59,328 nt of DNA from Nitrospira sp. (GCA_030692565.1 JAUYAO010000037.1:1-59328); one strand, 5' to 3'; counted from the stretch's first letter, positions 16,327-25,250 are shown. Notes: generated by a model not told the origin, from the letters alone. Translations and numbers: made by a program.

Positions 16327-16931
16327 CCATTCAGCCGCACGTCCCACAACTTCGTATAGACCGAACCGGTCGGCCTCAAGTCGCTCTTGATCAGCGCAAC
16401 CGACTCCACCGCCAGGGCACCCAATGACAGCGGGCGATCCAACAGCTTGCTCGACGCGAGGGTGTCGCCGAACTCATGCGCCCCGGCCTTGATCCGGGCC
16501 AACGTCAGATGCGGGCTCAGGGGTCGGCTGTCCGGCGCGAAACCGAATGAGTCGCACCGGGCTTCGACTGCCGCATGCAACTCAGCCAGCCGCTGAGCCT
16601 CATCGCCTCGCTCCCACCGTTCCGCAGCCCCGACCCACAGGACGCGGGGAGCGTGCAAAACGGGAAAGGCTCCCAGCCGCTCGAGCGGAACGGCCAGCAC
16701 TCGCTGAGCGTGCACGGCCGCAGCAAGCGCTTCGCGCAATGGCTCAATACCCTGCTCGTCGATATCGCCAAGAAATTTGATCGTGAGATGGATCGAGGCT
16801 GGCTGCACCCACGAGAGGCGCACGGCCCTCGGCATCTCACGGGCGAGAGATGACTTGAGATCCTGTTGCACTCGCTCGATCTGGGCTCGAACGTCCTCGG
16901 ACAATTCGACGGCCAGAAAGGCGCGAATCAT
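16323..16931 (-). CDS. thpR: RNA 2',3'-cyclic phosphodiesterase (2'-5' RNA ligase family)
   Basis: A 202-residue 2H-phosphoesterase. Both HxTx motifs are present: SIHLTIKFLGDI and LSPHLTLARIK. The start MIRAFLAVELSEDVRAQIER is typical of ThpR. The enzyme opens 2',3'-cyclic phosphates at RNA ends and can join 2'-5' ends in the reverse direction. The ATG overlaps the stop of cinA by 4 bases; a cinA-thpR-recA grouping is common in bacteria, and here recA is only 2.3 kb away on the same strand. Confidence 0.93.
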   Translation of the reverse strand: MIRAFLAVELSEDVRAQIERVQQDLKSSLAREMPRAVRLSWVQPASIHLTIKFLGDIDEQGIEPLREALAAAVHAQRVLAVPLERLGAFPVLHAPRVLWVGAAERWERGDEAQRLAELHAAVEARCDSFGFAPDSRPLSPHLTLARIKAGAHEFGDTLASSKLLDRPLSLGALAVESVALIKSDLRPTGSVYTKLWDVRLNG

Positions 16932-18229
16932 GTCCGACCACGGTCGATCAGCCAGAGACGCAGAAGATTGAGCGCGGCCTGCGACGACCGCTGCTTGATG
17001 ACCGATCGATCACCGTGAAAGCGAAACTCTTTTGTGATGGCTCCCCTTGCCCCGCCATCGAGTCCGACATAGACCAATCCAACCGGCTTGGTTGCGGTCG
17101 CGCCGCCGGGACCTGCAATGCCAGTGACACTCAGTCCGACCGATACTCCGGCCCGTTCACGAATCCCCTTCGCCATGGCGGCGGCAACTTCTTTACTGAC
17201 TGCGCCATGGGTGGCAATCAGGTCTTCCGGCACCGCCAGCATGTCGATCTTCGACTGATTGCTATAGCAGATCGCCCCGCGGTCAACGTAGGCGGACGAT
17301 CCCGGCACCTGGGTCAGGCGATGACCGATCAACCCGCCGGTGCAGGATTCCGCCAGCGCCACCGTCAACCGCTGCTCATGGAGCAAACGCCCGACAACCT
17401 CCTCCATCGTCTCGCGCCCTTCGGCAAAGAGACAGTCGCTCAACCTGGTACGGACGTTCTGCGCCAGAGACGACAGCACTGCATCCGAGACCGGCCTGGC
17501 CCCGCCGGACTTCGTCGTCAGCGATACCAGCACTCCCATCGGCGAAGCCAGCAACCCCAAGTCGACCGGAAGGCCTTGGGGAATCACCCCCAGCAACTGG
17601 GCATCGACATCCGCTTCCGGCACACCCCAGGTGTGAAAAATGAGTCGCATGATCGGCTGCGGAGGGATTGTTGTGGACCGAGCGAGTTGATCCGCCAGGA
17701 ACGGAATGACCGATTCCGTCATCATCGCTTCCATCTCGCGCGGCACACCGGGGAGCGAGATGATCGTCGCCCCCTTCCACGTGAGCAGAAACCCCGGCGC
17801 GGACCCGACCGGATTCGCCACCACTGTCGCGCTGGTCGGGATCATCGCCTGCCGCAACTGCCCTTTGTTCGGCGTCCGACCCCACTGAGCCAGCCGCGCC
17901 GTCATTCCGTCGAGCGCCGCTTTCCGGCGCGCCAGTCGCCGCCCGGTCGTCTTCGCCACGGCTTCTCTCGTACAATCGTCCACCGTCGGCCCAAGCCCGC
18001 CGGTCATGATGACCACCCCCGCCCGGCTCACGGCGGTCTTGAGCACCCGCACCATATCGGCCTGATCGTCTCCCACAATCGACTTGAAACGGACCTCGAT
18101 CCCCAGTCGCCCCAGCACCTCCGTAATAAAAATCGAATTGCTATCGGACCGTCCGCCGACCAACAGTTCAGACCCGATGGCAATGGTTTCAGCAATGACC
18201 GAGCGATGGGCGGACCGGGTAGCATGCAT
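16928..18229 (-). CDS. cinA: CinA-family protein / nicotinamide-nucleotide amidohydrolase
   Basis: A 433-residue two-domain CinA. The N-terminal MoCF-like domain (residues ~10-180) has TIAIGSELLVGGRSDSNS and MTGGLGPTVDDCTREA; the C-terminal PncC domain has TVALAESCTGGLIGHRLTQV and SVTGIAGPGGATATKPVG. The PncC part deamidates NMN in pyridine-nucleotide recycling; the N-terminal part is an ADP-ribose pyrophosphatase-like domain in some members. It is coupled to thpR by a 4-base overlap and follows an exported protein gene by 16 bases. Confidence 0.95.
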   Translation of the reverse strand: MHATRSAHRSVIAETIAIGSELLVGGRSDSNSIFITEVLGRLGIEVRFKSIVGDDQADMVRVLKTAVSRAGVVIMTGGLGPTVDDCTREAVAKTTGRRLARRKAALDGMTARLAQWGRTPNKGQLRQAMIPTSATVVANPVGSAPGFLLTWKGATIISLPGVPREMEAMMTESVIPFLADQLARSTTIPPQPIMRLIFHTWGVPEADVDAQLLGVIPQGLPVDLGLLASPMGVLVSLTTKSGGARPVSDAVLSSLAQNVRTRLSDCLFAEGRETMEEVVGRLLHEQRLTVALAESCTGGLIGHRLTQVPGSSAYVDRGAICYSNQSKIDMLAVPEDLIATHGAVSKEVAAAMAKGIRERAGVSVGLSVTGIAGPGGATATKPVGLVYVGLDGGARGAITKEFRFHGDRSVIKQRSSQAALNLLRLWLIDRGRT

Positions 18230-18245
18230 ATGATGTCATTTCCTG

Positions 18246-18830
18246 TTATTGAATCCCGGCAAAATCGATGACGAAACTGTCCGCGCCGCCGGAGGCGGGG
18301 AACACGGTGATCGTCGTCTTCGCCCGGAGATCAAAATCGTTGTAGTCGAACGACGCCACGACTTTCGCTTTAAAGCGCGGCCGTTCCGGCCAGGCGGCGC
18401 TCCGGTTCGCCTGCCCGTCGAATCGCACCGTCACCGGCTTGATGGTGCGCCCGGCTTGATCGAACACGATGTAACTCTCCTGAGCAAAGGCCGGCACATC
18501 CCCGAAGATCACGGTGCTCACCAGCATCGTCTTCGTCGAGACGACTTGTGCGACATCGGCCTCGGTGGGCTGCAGCCCCCGCAGCGTCATATGCGTCGCC
18601 ATCACGGAAAGCGCCCCGAGCTTGGTGATGAGAAATCCACTCGGATGCAGCTCATCTTCGGCGCCGAACCGCACATAAAACGAATCCGGCGCCCGCCCCT
18701 CCTTGGCCGCAGCCCGGCCTGCGTCGAGGGCGGCGGCGATCTGTTCGGGACCTGGCAGGCTCTCAATGGCGCCGGCCGGAACCGCAGAGAGGAGCGAGCA
18801 CAGCATGAAGCCGATTGCCGGGCATTTCAT
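18246..18830 (-). CDS. exported hypothetical protein
   Basis: A 194-residue protein with a clear signal peptide (MKCPAIGFMLCSLLSAVPAG, cleaved near AGA-IES). The mature part is soluble and beta-rich towards the end (FKAKVVASFDYNDFDLRAKT). No family is recognised. It is the first gene of a three-gene group with cinA and thpR, which may be only a shared transcript. Confidence 0.75.
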   Translation of the reverse strand: MKCPAIGFMLCSLLSAVPAGAIESLPGPEQIAAALDAGRAAAKEGRAPDSFYVRFGAEDELHPSGFLITKLGALSVMATHMTLRGLQPTEADVAQVVSTKTMLVSTVIFGDVPAFAQESYIVFDQAGRTIKPVTVRFDGQANRSAAWPERPRFKAKVVASFDYNDFDLRAKTTITVFPASGGADSFVIDFAGIQ

Positions 18831-18908
18831 ATGAATTCTCTCCGTAACAAGAAGCCCTAACAGATCGGTTTTTCACTGTCAACGAACCCCGCGGCCGGTT
18901 CTCGCCCG

Positions 18909-18938
18909 TTGACAAATCAAAAGACGAAGTGCTAAAGA
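18909..18938 (+). promoter_or_regulatory. probable promoter of the chdC-like gene
   Basis: TTGACA at 18909-18914 and TAAAGA at 18933-18938, separated by 18 bases, about 50 bases before a strong GGAGGAG ribosome site and the ATG at 18990. The -35 is perfect and the -10 is weak. Confidence 0.45.
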
Positions 18939-18989
18939 AACCGCTCTTTACATACCTGCCTTTTCAAGACGTTATACGGAGGAGTTCCG

Positions 18990-19712
18990 ATGTCGAGTCC
19001 CGAACAAACCGCACCCGCACAGCCACCCAAGCGACAATTCGTCAATTTCACATTCTATAAAGTCGATCCTGCCTGGCGCCGTCTTCCCGAAGCCGAACGC
19101 ACCAAGGGGAAACAAGAGTTTCTCCGCGCCGTCGAAGAATATGCCGGTCGCGTGCTCGTCGTCGCCTACTCTGCGGTGGGCATCCGCGGCGATTGCGATA
19201 TCATGCTCTGGCGCATCAGCTACGAGCTGGAACTGTTTCAGGAAATGACCACGAAGATTCTCGCGTCGGGATTGGGCCAGTACATCATGACCCCCTACTC
19301 CTACCTGGCCATGACCAAGCGTTCGATCTACGTGGATCATCATACCCATGAAGGACAGGAGAGCAAGCGCCTGACCGTGGTCCCCGGCAAGGGCAAGTAC
19401 ATATTCGTGTATCCCTTCCTCAAGACCCGCGAGTGGTTCCTGCTGACGAAGGCGGCCCGCCAGGGCATGATGGACGAACATATTGAAGTCGGCCATCGCT
19501 TCCCCTCAGTCAAGTTAAACACGACCTACTCATTCGGTCTCGACGACCAGGAATGGGTGGTGGCGTTTGAAAGCGATAAACCGGAAGACTTCCTCGACCT
19601 TGTGATGGCGTTGCGCGAAACCGAAGGGTCCCGCTACACGTTACGCGATACGCCGATCTTCACCTGTATCCGTAAAACCGTGAAAGAAACGCTCGATACA
19701 CTCGGCGGCTAA
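18990..19712 (+). CDS. chlorite-dismutase-superfamily haem protein, coproheme decarboxylase type
   Basis: A 240-residue protein of the Cld/HemQ (ChdC) superfamily: FVNFTFYKVDPAWRRLPEAE, IMLWRISYELELFQEM, KYIFVYPFLKTREWFLL, MMDEHIEVGHRFPSVKLNTT and YSFGLDDQEWVVAFE. A His in the DEH/GHRFP stretch should ligate the haem. True chlorite dismutases carry an Arg about 13 residues after that His (KRKLYHSTGLDD in Nitrospira Cld); here that stretch is VKLNTTYSFGLDD, with no Arg. It is therefore more likely the decarboxylase that turns coproheme into haem b, the last step of the coproporphyrin route. It stands alone between a promoter and a terminator. Confidence 0.88.
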   Translation: MSSPEQTAPAQPPKRQFVNFTFYKVDPAWRRLPEAERTKGKQEFLRAVEEYAGRVLVVAYSAVGIRGDCDIMLWRISYELELFQEMTTKILASGLGQYIMTPYSYLAMTKRSIYVDHHTHEGQESKRLTVVPGKGKYIFVYPFLKTREWFLLTKAARQGMMDEHIEVGHRFPSVKLNTTYSFGLDDQEWVVAFESDKPEDFLDLVMALRETEGSRYTLRDTPIFTCIRKTVKETLDTLGG

Positions 19713-19735
19713 GAACCCGCTGAGAGGATTCCCGA

Positions 19736-19769
19736 CGGCCTTCGATCAACAGATCGAAGGCCGTTTTTT
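19736..19769 (+). terminator. rho-independent terminator after the chdC-like gene
   Basis: A perfect 12-base stem (CGGCCTTCGATC / GATCGAAGGCCG) with an AACA loop, followed by six T. It starts 23 bases after the stop codon. Confidence 0.92.
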
Positions 19770-19907
19770 ATTGTGCCCCTGATTCCCCACCCAAACCCGC
19801 GGCAGAACTAGAGATAGGGCCGCTGGAGCCGGGATTCCTCTTTGACAGCCAATTCGCGCATATGTTACCTGTACTAGGTCTTCGTTCATCATCAAATAGG
19901 TAGAATC

Positions 19908-20126
19908 ATGGCTGATACCACTGCCCTCTATGCCCTCAGATTTCCTGACGGATCTGTGAGCTTGTATATTGACGAGCACTACGCCCAAGACCGTGGAATC
20001 GATCCTTCCAAACTGGTCCGCATCGAGATTCCGCGAGAGATGTTCATTAACGGCAGCGTGCAGGAGGTTCGCGAATACGTTGCGCTTTATTTGGAGACAC
20101 ACCAACAGCAAGCCGGGAACGCCTAA
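19908..20126 (+). CDS. small hypothetical protein
   Basis: A 72-residue soluble protein beginning MADTTALYALRFPDGSVSLY. It has a beta-rich first half and a helical end (VQEVREYVALYLETHQQ). No family is recognised. It lies 27 bases before the next same-strand gene, so the two are probably cotranscribed. Confidence 0.65.
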   Translation: MADTTALYALRFPDGSVSLYIDEHYAQDRGIDPSKLVRIEIPREMFINGSVQEVREYVALYLETHQQQAGNA

Positions 20127-20153
20127 CCTACGCAGACAGGACACACCATCGCT

Positions 20154-21332
20154 ATGCCTTCAACTATGGCCTCTCCCCTCACCGCTGAGCTGATCCAGGA
20201 CGTCGTCGCAAACCTGCCGATTCAGGGCCGCATCATGCTCAAGCTGCTTCTGATCCAACACCTGGACGTGACACACGAAGAAATCCTGTTCATGGTCTCG
20301 GACCGCCCCGATCCCCGTTGCGTCTCCGGCAAGAAGCCGATTACGACGATGACGGAAGAGTCGATCTCGGCCATGATCAGCCGGCGGGATGAATATCGCC
20401 GTCGCGCCAGGCTCCGCCGCGAACGCACCGGACTCCAATGCACCGCCCTGACGACGCTGGCTGCGACCGCCGAGAAATTGGTTGACCGAACCTCGGCACT
20501 CCTGGCCACCCGTGGCGTGTCCGCTGAGGCCATCGCGAATCTAAAAACGCAAGCCCGTGTGGCCGTTCCGCGCCCTGCACTGCGCGTGCTGGAAGAACGA
20601 TGGGACAAGAACGACATCTCAGCGGAAGAATATCAGACCTATCGGCTGGCCATTGAAATGCAACTGCACATTCGTATGGCCGAACGTTTTAAGACCAGAC
20701 TCGCCCTGGCGGAGCGCGAACGACAGACCTCCGATCAGACCACGTTGCAGGACCATGAGATCGGCCATATCTGGGGAATTCCTGCCGGCACGTTGGCCGC
20801 CAGGAAAGTAAAATTCCTGTCGCAATATCTGATGGCACTCCAGGCCGCCTTGACCGGCACACCGGCCAACCCGAACAGCATCCCCCCCCTGGATCTCTGG
20901 AAAGACACATTGGCGACCCTGTCCCGCACCCCGATCGAACGCTCCATCGCCGCTTACGATGGTCTGGAGCAAACCGAGTCCGCCTTGATCGAAAAGCTTT
21001 CGGCCTATGTCGTCGGCGCGGTGCCTGAGCCGATCGAAGTCAAGTTCTGGAATTCGCTGGTCTACGGAGCGAGCTCCAATGCGATGCACAGCGAAAACAC
21101 CCGGACGTTATTCGGGTTGCAGCGGCTTGTGTCCATTCAACAGGACACCGACACCAGCCCCGCGGCACTCGACGAAGAGCTGCTGAAACGGACGGCCCCG
21201 CGCCCGAAAGCAGAAACCGCCGCCCTGGACGGCTCATCTGAGCCGAAGATGGAGATCACCGACCTTCAGAAACAGATCTTGCACAACTTTATCGGAGAAG
21301 ACGTCAGCGGCAAAGCCTCAGACAAGTGGTAG
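20154..21332 (+). CDS. hypothetical helical protein
   Basis: A 392-residue soluble, mostly helical protein. The N-terminal part (LTAELIQDVVANLPIQGRIM) and EEILFMVSDRPDPRC precede a long charged helix (SRRDEYRRRARLRRERTGL), with further helices to LQKQILHNFIGEDVS. No catalytic motif, signal peptide or membrane segment is visible. I do not recognise the family. It is cotranscribed with the 72-residue protein upstream. Confidence 0.7.
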   Translation: MPSTMASPLTAELIQDVVANLPIQGRIMLKLLLIQHLDVTHEEILFMVSDRPDPRCVSGKKPITTMTEESISAMISRRDEYRRRARLRRERTGLQCTALTTLAATAEKLVDRTSALLATRGVSAEAIANLKTQARVAVPRPALRVLEERWDKNDISAEEYQTYRLAIEMQLHIRMAERFKTRLALAERERQTSDQTTLQDHEIGHIWGIPAGTLAARKVKFLSQYLMALQAALTGTPANPNSIPPLDLWKDTLATLSRTPIERSIAAYDGLEQTESALIEKLSAYVVGAVPEPIEVKFWNSLVYGASSNAMHSENTRTLFGLQRLVSIQQDTDTSPAALDEELLKRTAPRPKAETAALDGSSEPKMEITDLQKQILHNFIGEDVSGKASDKW

Positions 21333-21383
21333 AGACAGGCGATCTTGCGAATTGCATTCGCTCAGGTATAATCAGGTTCAACC

Positions 21384-21815
21384 ATGGCAACACAACCTGT
21401 CAGACGTCGCGGTTTCTTCGTACTGCTTGCAGTCCTGCTGCCGGCAGTCTTCTCTGTCGTCACCGTCAGCACACTTTCGGTGACATCGGCGGCGGGTCTC
21501 CTTGAAATCGCCGAATTGCTGGCCCACCCCGAGCAATACGATCATCAGGACGTCGTGGTGAGCGGAGCTGTGACCAACGTGCAACTCGCCACTAACCGCC
21601 AAGGACAACCGGCGTATGGGTTCCTCCTGAAAGACCAGGCCGGGACGCTCAAAGTGATCAGCCTCGGACAAGCAGACATCCATGAAGGCGACCAAGTCAT
21701 CGTCGAAGGCGTCTTCAGTCGCCTGCGCCAAGTCGGCCGCTCGATCGTCTACAATGAAATCAAAGCGCTGTCAGTGAAGCCGCTCAACCGCTTGAATCCC
21801 GACCTCGTCGGATAG
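21384..21815 (+). CDS. exported OB-fold protein
   Basis: A 143-residue protein with an N-terminal membrane or signal segment (GFFVLLAVLLPAVFSVVTVS). The mature part follows an OB-fold pattern: AELLAHPEQYDHQDVVVSGA, then GFLLKDQAGTLKVISLGQ and DIHEGDQVIVEGVFSR. Similar small periplasmic OB proteins are found alone or in cytochrome-biogenesis settings (CcmE-like fold), but the CcmE haem-binding His motif is absent. The role is unknown. Confidence 0.7.
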   Translation: MATQPVRRRGFFVLLAVLLPAVFSVVTVSTLSVTSAAGLLEIAELLAHPEQYDHQDVVVSGAVTNVQLATNRQGQPAYGFLLKDQAGTLKVISLGQADIHEGDQVIVEGVFSRLRQVGRSIVYNEIKALSVKPLNRLNPDLVG

Positions 21816-21860
21816 TTGATCGACACCTCACGCACAAAAATCCTTACCGGTCCACGATCC

Positions 21861-22310
21861 ATGGCACAAAAACCATCCGACCAGACGTCATCTCCTGAAC
21901 GAAAATCACCCCAGACCGAGCGTAGCACGTTCCATCTGCTGGCGATTGCCTCAAGCCTGCTGGGACTACTGTCCATCGCCGGTTGCGCAGGCGCGGCTAC
22001 CGTCGGCGAATACCCGAATCAACAGAAAGTCATCGGCAAGTCGAAAGCCGATGTCCTGGCCTGCGCTGGCAAACCGGTCAAAGAACAAACCCGCAACGAT
22101 GTTGTCCTCCTCCAATATTATCGGGAAGCGCCGGTCCTCGAAGAATCCCAGCCGGTGGGAAAAGGCAGCATGTCGACGAACCGGCATGGCTGTTGGGCCA
22201 CGGTGGTGCTGACGGAGGATCGAGTCACCGATATACGCTATCGGTTCGCGCCCCCGAGCATGGACGCCTCCAACGACTGCGAAGCCATCTTCGACCCCTG
22301 CGTGCAATAG
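21861..22310 (+). CDS. putative lipoprotein
   Basis: A 149-residue protein from ATG 21861, or an upstream start at 21816. After a charged leader, HLLAIASSLLGLLSIAGC ends in a lipobox (SIAGC), so the mature protein should be lipid-anchored. GKSKADVLACAGKPVKEQTR resembles the SmpA/BamE-type opening in which a small lipoprotein starts with a GxsxxdVlaclGxP pattern. The C-terminal half has four further Cys. No firm family is assigned. Confidence 0.65.
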   Translation: MAQKPSDQTSSPERKSPQTERSTFHLLAIASSLLGLLSIAGCAGAATVGEYPNQQKVIGKSKADVLACAGKPVKEQTRNDVVLLQYYREAPVLEESQPVGKGSMSTNRHGCWATVVLTEDRVTDIRYRFAPPSMDASNDCEAIFDPCVQ

Positions 22311-22384
22311 GTTCTTTACCCGCTCCTCAACATTTCAGTTTCCGCCTAGCCGCACGCCAAAAATAATGGTACTCCTACCCCATC

Positions 22385-23299
22385 ATGGCGCTGCAAAAAC
22401 ATATTTCCTGCGTGCTCATCCTGTCGCTTCTCGCGTGCGGTCTGCCCGCCGGCGCCTGGGCACTGGAAAAATATGGCCGGCCCCTGCCCTCGATGGACGA
22501 TCCCGACGACACGGACCGCGGGTCCGAAGAAAGTCTCTTCGCCGGTTATCTCCTGACCGGAGCCTTTGTCAGAAATCCTTCATTCGCCGCCAGGCCGGAC
22601 AACAGCGGCCTGGTCGGCCTGCGCCATATGGTCCATCTTGAAACCGACCTCTATAAACAGTACCTGACCTTTTATACCGATCAGAACTTCTTCTCCGACC
22701 GGAACAACGGCTGGATTGAACTCAGCGAGTGGGACAGCACCTATGCCTTCACCGGCGTGGTCGATCACGTCAGCTGGCGCCTCCAGTATGAGCAGGACGC
22801 GCCGCTCGATCGCCGGGGCATCAAGCAGGCCTATGCCGACGGCATGATCACGGCCAAACTCCAGTCGGCCCAGGACTTGGCCTGGTGGCGGAATCTCTTT
22901 CCCAATCAGAGCTTGACGATGTACGGGGGCGCCGGCTGGCTGTTCCACAACAGCAACTACTTCGCGCGGCCCGACAATACCGGGCGCGCCCTCTTCCGCT
23001 ACGTGGCCCACGCCGACCTCGACCTCTATAAGAACAAAGTCGTGCTCTATGGGGACGTGAATTTCTTTACCGATCGCGAAGGGAGCAATCAGGCCAGGCC
23101 GACGGAAATGGATTGGATCGTCGGGCTGGCCCTTCGATGGAGGGATATGGAATTGGCGATCTATCGGGAGCAGGACCAGCCGCTCGACAAACCCGGCCTG
23201 GTCCAGAAATACCTGGCCGTGCAACTGCGCTTTTCGTTCGATGTTTCAAAGGGAGATTTAGGATTGAGCCGGATGAAACCGGGCACCGGCATTCAGTGA
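22385..23299 (+). CDS. exported outer-membrane-type protein with internal repeat
   Basis: A 304-residue protein with a signal peptide (residues ~1-26, ending GAWA-LEKY). The mature part is rich in aromatic beta-strands, as in outer-membrane proteins. It is internally duplicated: FAARPDNSGLVGLRHMVHLE with DLYKQYLTFYTDQNFFSDR matches FARPDNTGRALFRYVAHADL with DLYKNKVVLYGDVNFFTDR, about 130 residues apart, and each repeat ends with a QDAPLD/QDQPLD line. It is convergent with the SDR gene, with a 7-base overlap of ends. The substrate or partner is unknown. Confidence 0.72.
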   Translation: MALQKHISCVLILSLLACGLPAGAWALEKYGRPLPSMDDPDDTDRGSEESLFAGYLLTGAFVRNPSFAARPDNSGLVGLRHMVHLETDLYKQYLTFYTDQNFFSDRNNGWIELSEWDSTYAFTGVVDHVSWRLQYEQDAPLDRRGIKQAYADGMITAKLQSAQDLAWWRNLFPNQSLTMYGGAGWLFHNSNYFARPDNTGRALFRYVAHADLDLYKNKVVLYGDVNFFTDREGSNQARPTEMDWIVGLALRWRDMELAIYREQDQPLDKPGLVQKYLAVQLRFSFDVSKGDLGLSRMKPGTGIQ

Positions 23300-24156
23300 G
23301 GCAGATTCAAAATCCACGTCATCAGCCGGTCCGACCACCGGTCCGGAAGCACCTTGATCATCAGCGCGCGAATCTTCGCATCTCTTCCGACAAGATACCG
23401 GGTCTTCGGGCGGGAGGCCGTCAAAGCATGGACCACGGCATTCGAAACGGCATCGGGAGGAATCGCCCTTGCCGACGCCTCGGCCACGCGCGCCCTGACC
23501 CCCGCGATTACTCCGGCGTACAAAGCCTTCAATTCTTCCGACGTGACCGTCTCTAGCTCTTCCGCCTTCGCACCGGACTTCGTCCAGATCGGCGTGGCAA
23601 TCGCCCCCGGCTCCACAATGGATACCTGAATTCCCCACTGCTGCACTTCGAGACGCAAGGCATCCGTCAACGCTTCCAACGCAAACTTCGACGCCGAGTA
23701 CGGCCCCATCACCGGCATCGCGGCGCGCCCCGCAATCGACCCCATGTTGATGATGCGCCCACGCCCGTTGCGGAGCAGCGGAAGAAACGCCTGGGTCACC
23801 GCGACCTGCCCGATTACATTCACCTCAAACTGCCGACGCAGATCGGCAATCGGCACAGCCTCCAACGGACCGACCACGGCAATGCCCGCGTTATTCACCA
23901 GTCCGGCCAACCCTCGCGGCCCGACCTGCCCGGCAATCTGCCGCCGCGCCTGTTCGATCGAGCCCGCATCGGTAACATCTAGCAAAATAGGCTGGAGCCG
24001 AACCGATCCCTGCGCCTTCAGAGGTTCACCATCCTCGATCCGACGCACCCCGGCAAACACCGTAAAGCCAAGCCGATCGAGATGCCACGCACAGGCCGCG
24101 CCGATTCCGGTCGAGGCTCCGGTGATCACCACTGTTTTGCCATTGCTGTTCAACAT
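23293..24156 (-). CDS. SDR-family oxidoreductase
   Basis: A 287-residue classical short-chain dehydrogenase. The nucleotide-binding TGASTGIG is at residues 13-20, LVNNAGIAV in the middle (NNAG), and the catalytic MGPYSASK (YxxxK) is preceded by MGSIAGRAA with its Ser. The acceptor region cannot be deduced. Such enzymes use NAD(P)H on sugars, lipids or steroid-like substrates. It ends head-to-head against the outer-membrane protein gene. Confidence 0.9.
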   Translation of the reverse strand: MLNSNGKTVVITGASTGIGAACAWHLDRLGFTVFAGVRRIEDGEPLKAQGSVRLQPILLDVTDAGSIEQARRQIAGQVGPRGLAGLVNNAGIAVVGPLEAVPIADLRRQFEVNVIGQVAVTQAFLPLLRNGRGRIINMGSIAGRAAMPVMGPYSASKFALEALTDALRLEVQQWGIQVSIVEPGAIATPIWTKSGAKAEELETVTSEELKALYAGVIAGVRARVAEASARAIPPDAVSNAVVHALTASRPKTRYLVGRDAKIRALMIKVLPDRWSDRLMTWILNLPH

Positions 24157-24521
24157 CCCGTTGTCCTTTCAGTACGTGACGCCGACAATAACAGCTTTGC
24201 AGAGCAGGGTCATCTCTTGCCCTTTACTCGTCATGATCCATAAGTTCCAGCCATCAGGTCCAGACGCGTCACGCGTCACTCATCACGCATCACTGATTCT
24301 TCAAGGTGGATCACTCTGGATTCAAGGGGAATTGCATTGGATTCCATCCATCCCTCCTCATGCGCCGGCAGCCCCAGCATGGTGCCGACGCAACAAAACT
24401 CCAAACGTCTTACCAGTATTGATGTTTGCTCACTGCCATAGTGATCGTGCGGGCCCGGCATCCACATGGCTCGCACATTGCACAGGGTGTCTAGCATCAC
24501 TCCGAAAAAAAGGAGAACGCC
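24157..24521. other. intergenic region, no gene seen
   Basis: Only short frames of poor composition occur here. It contains the run GTCACGCGTCACTCATCACGC, a short imperfect direct repeat of (G)TCACGC near 24265-24290. The strong Shine-Dalgarno at its right edge serves the 28-residue peptide. Confidence 0.4.
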
Positions 24522-24608
24522 ATGGACTTCGGACTCATCTTGATCGCCACCAACACTCTCATGGCCATCTTTATCTTTTTTGTTCTGAACCTGATCTGGA
24601 AGCAATAG
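24522..24608 (+). CDS. 28-residue membrane peptide, paralogue A
   Basis: A tiny frame starting MDFGLILIATNTLMAIF and ending NLIWKQ, a single transmembrane helix with a short charged end. AGGAG lies 6 bases before the ATG. A second peptide of exactly the same length, with the same MDF start, an N..MA..FI core and an LIW end, is encoded at 25773-25859. Shared length, position-specific identity and strong ribosome sites make chance unlikely. Peptides of this kind often stabilise larger membrane complexes; the partner is unknown. Confidence 0.68.
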   Translation: MDFGLILIATNTLMAIFIFFVLNLIWKQ

Positions 24609-24654
24609 CGGAATCAGAACATGCAAAAAAACGTTGGGGGAAATCAACCGACCC

Positions 24655-24750
24655 ATGAATAAGATACCGGGCATTAATAAATCGCGCGATATGGAGCCGA
24701 CCAGCGATCAGCACCTGACATACTCAAAGGAAAAAGGAACAGCACCATGA
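24655..24750 (+). CDS. possible 31-residue peptide
   Basis: ATG 24655 opens a 31-codon frame (MNKIPGINKSRDMEPTSDQH and on) whose stop overlaps the start of the receiver gene by 4 bases. A weak parallel exists after paralogue B: a frame at 25932 beginning MTQFGTTPRLSMEPT also carries MEPT about a dozen residues in. No convincing Shine-Dalgarno is present. Confidence 0.3.
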   Translation: MNKIPGINKSRDMEPTSDQHLTYSKEKGTAP

Positions 24751-25250
24751 CATACGGAACAATCCTGGTGGTCGACGACAGTCCCGACATTCGAGAAATT
24801 ACCCGTATGACGCTCAGTCGGCAAGGTTATGAAGTCTGGCTGGCTCCGGACGGCAACAGTGCTATACAGCTAATGAACCAACCGGTGCTGGCGAGTGAAG
24901 TCTGCGCCGTGATCTGCGACCTGGCCATGCCCAATGGCAACGGAATGTATCTCATCGCCCACCTCCAGAAACATCACCCGGCCATCCCGATCATCGTCTG
25001 CAGCGGGGCCGACGACACAGAATTCCTTGAAGGCATTATCCAGCAAGGAGTGGGCGACTGGATGCGGAAACCCGTGTCGAGGGATGTCCTTGTGCAAAAA
25101 GTCAGAACCGCCGTCCATCTCTTCACGCTCAGAACCAGGCAGGACTCGGTGAACAGACCTTCATATGCTTCAGACGCAAGTCCTAGGACGGCCTCCCCCT
25201 CAGAGTTTGAGGCAGTACAGGACTTTCACGACAAGACCACCGACCAGTGA
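24747..25250 (+). CDS. CheY-like response-regulator receiver protein
   Basis: A 167-residue protein with one REC domain (residues ~4-125). Acidic residues are in VVDDSPD, the phospho-acceptor is Asp58 in AVICDLAMPNG, the signalling Ser is in VCSGADD, and the conserved Lys is in MRKPVSR. A 40-residue disordered Ser/Thr-rich tail follows with no output domain. It should be phosphorylated by a histidine kinase elsewhere and act through protein contacts. Confidence 0.92.
   Translation: MTYGTILVVDDSPDIREITRMTLSRQGYEVWLAPDGNSAIQLMNQPVLASEVCAVICDLAMPNGNGMYLIAHLQKHHPAIPIIVCSGADDTEFLEGIIQQGVGDWMRKPVSRDVLVQKVRTAVHLFTLRTRQDSVNRPSYASDASPRTASPSEFEAVQDFHDKTTDQ

Noticed and set aside
17015-18271. A 418-residue plus-strand frame
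   Set aside because: It is antisense to cinA and rich in Arg, His and Gln, without any domain.
18990-19712. A true chlorite dismutase
   Set aside because: The catalytic distal Arg position is occupied by a non-Arg residue in the visible motif, so the decarboxylase type is preferred.
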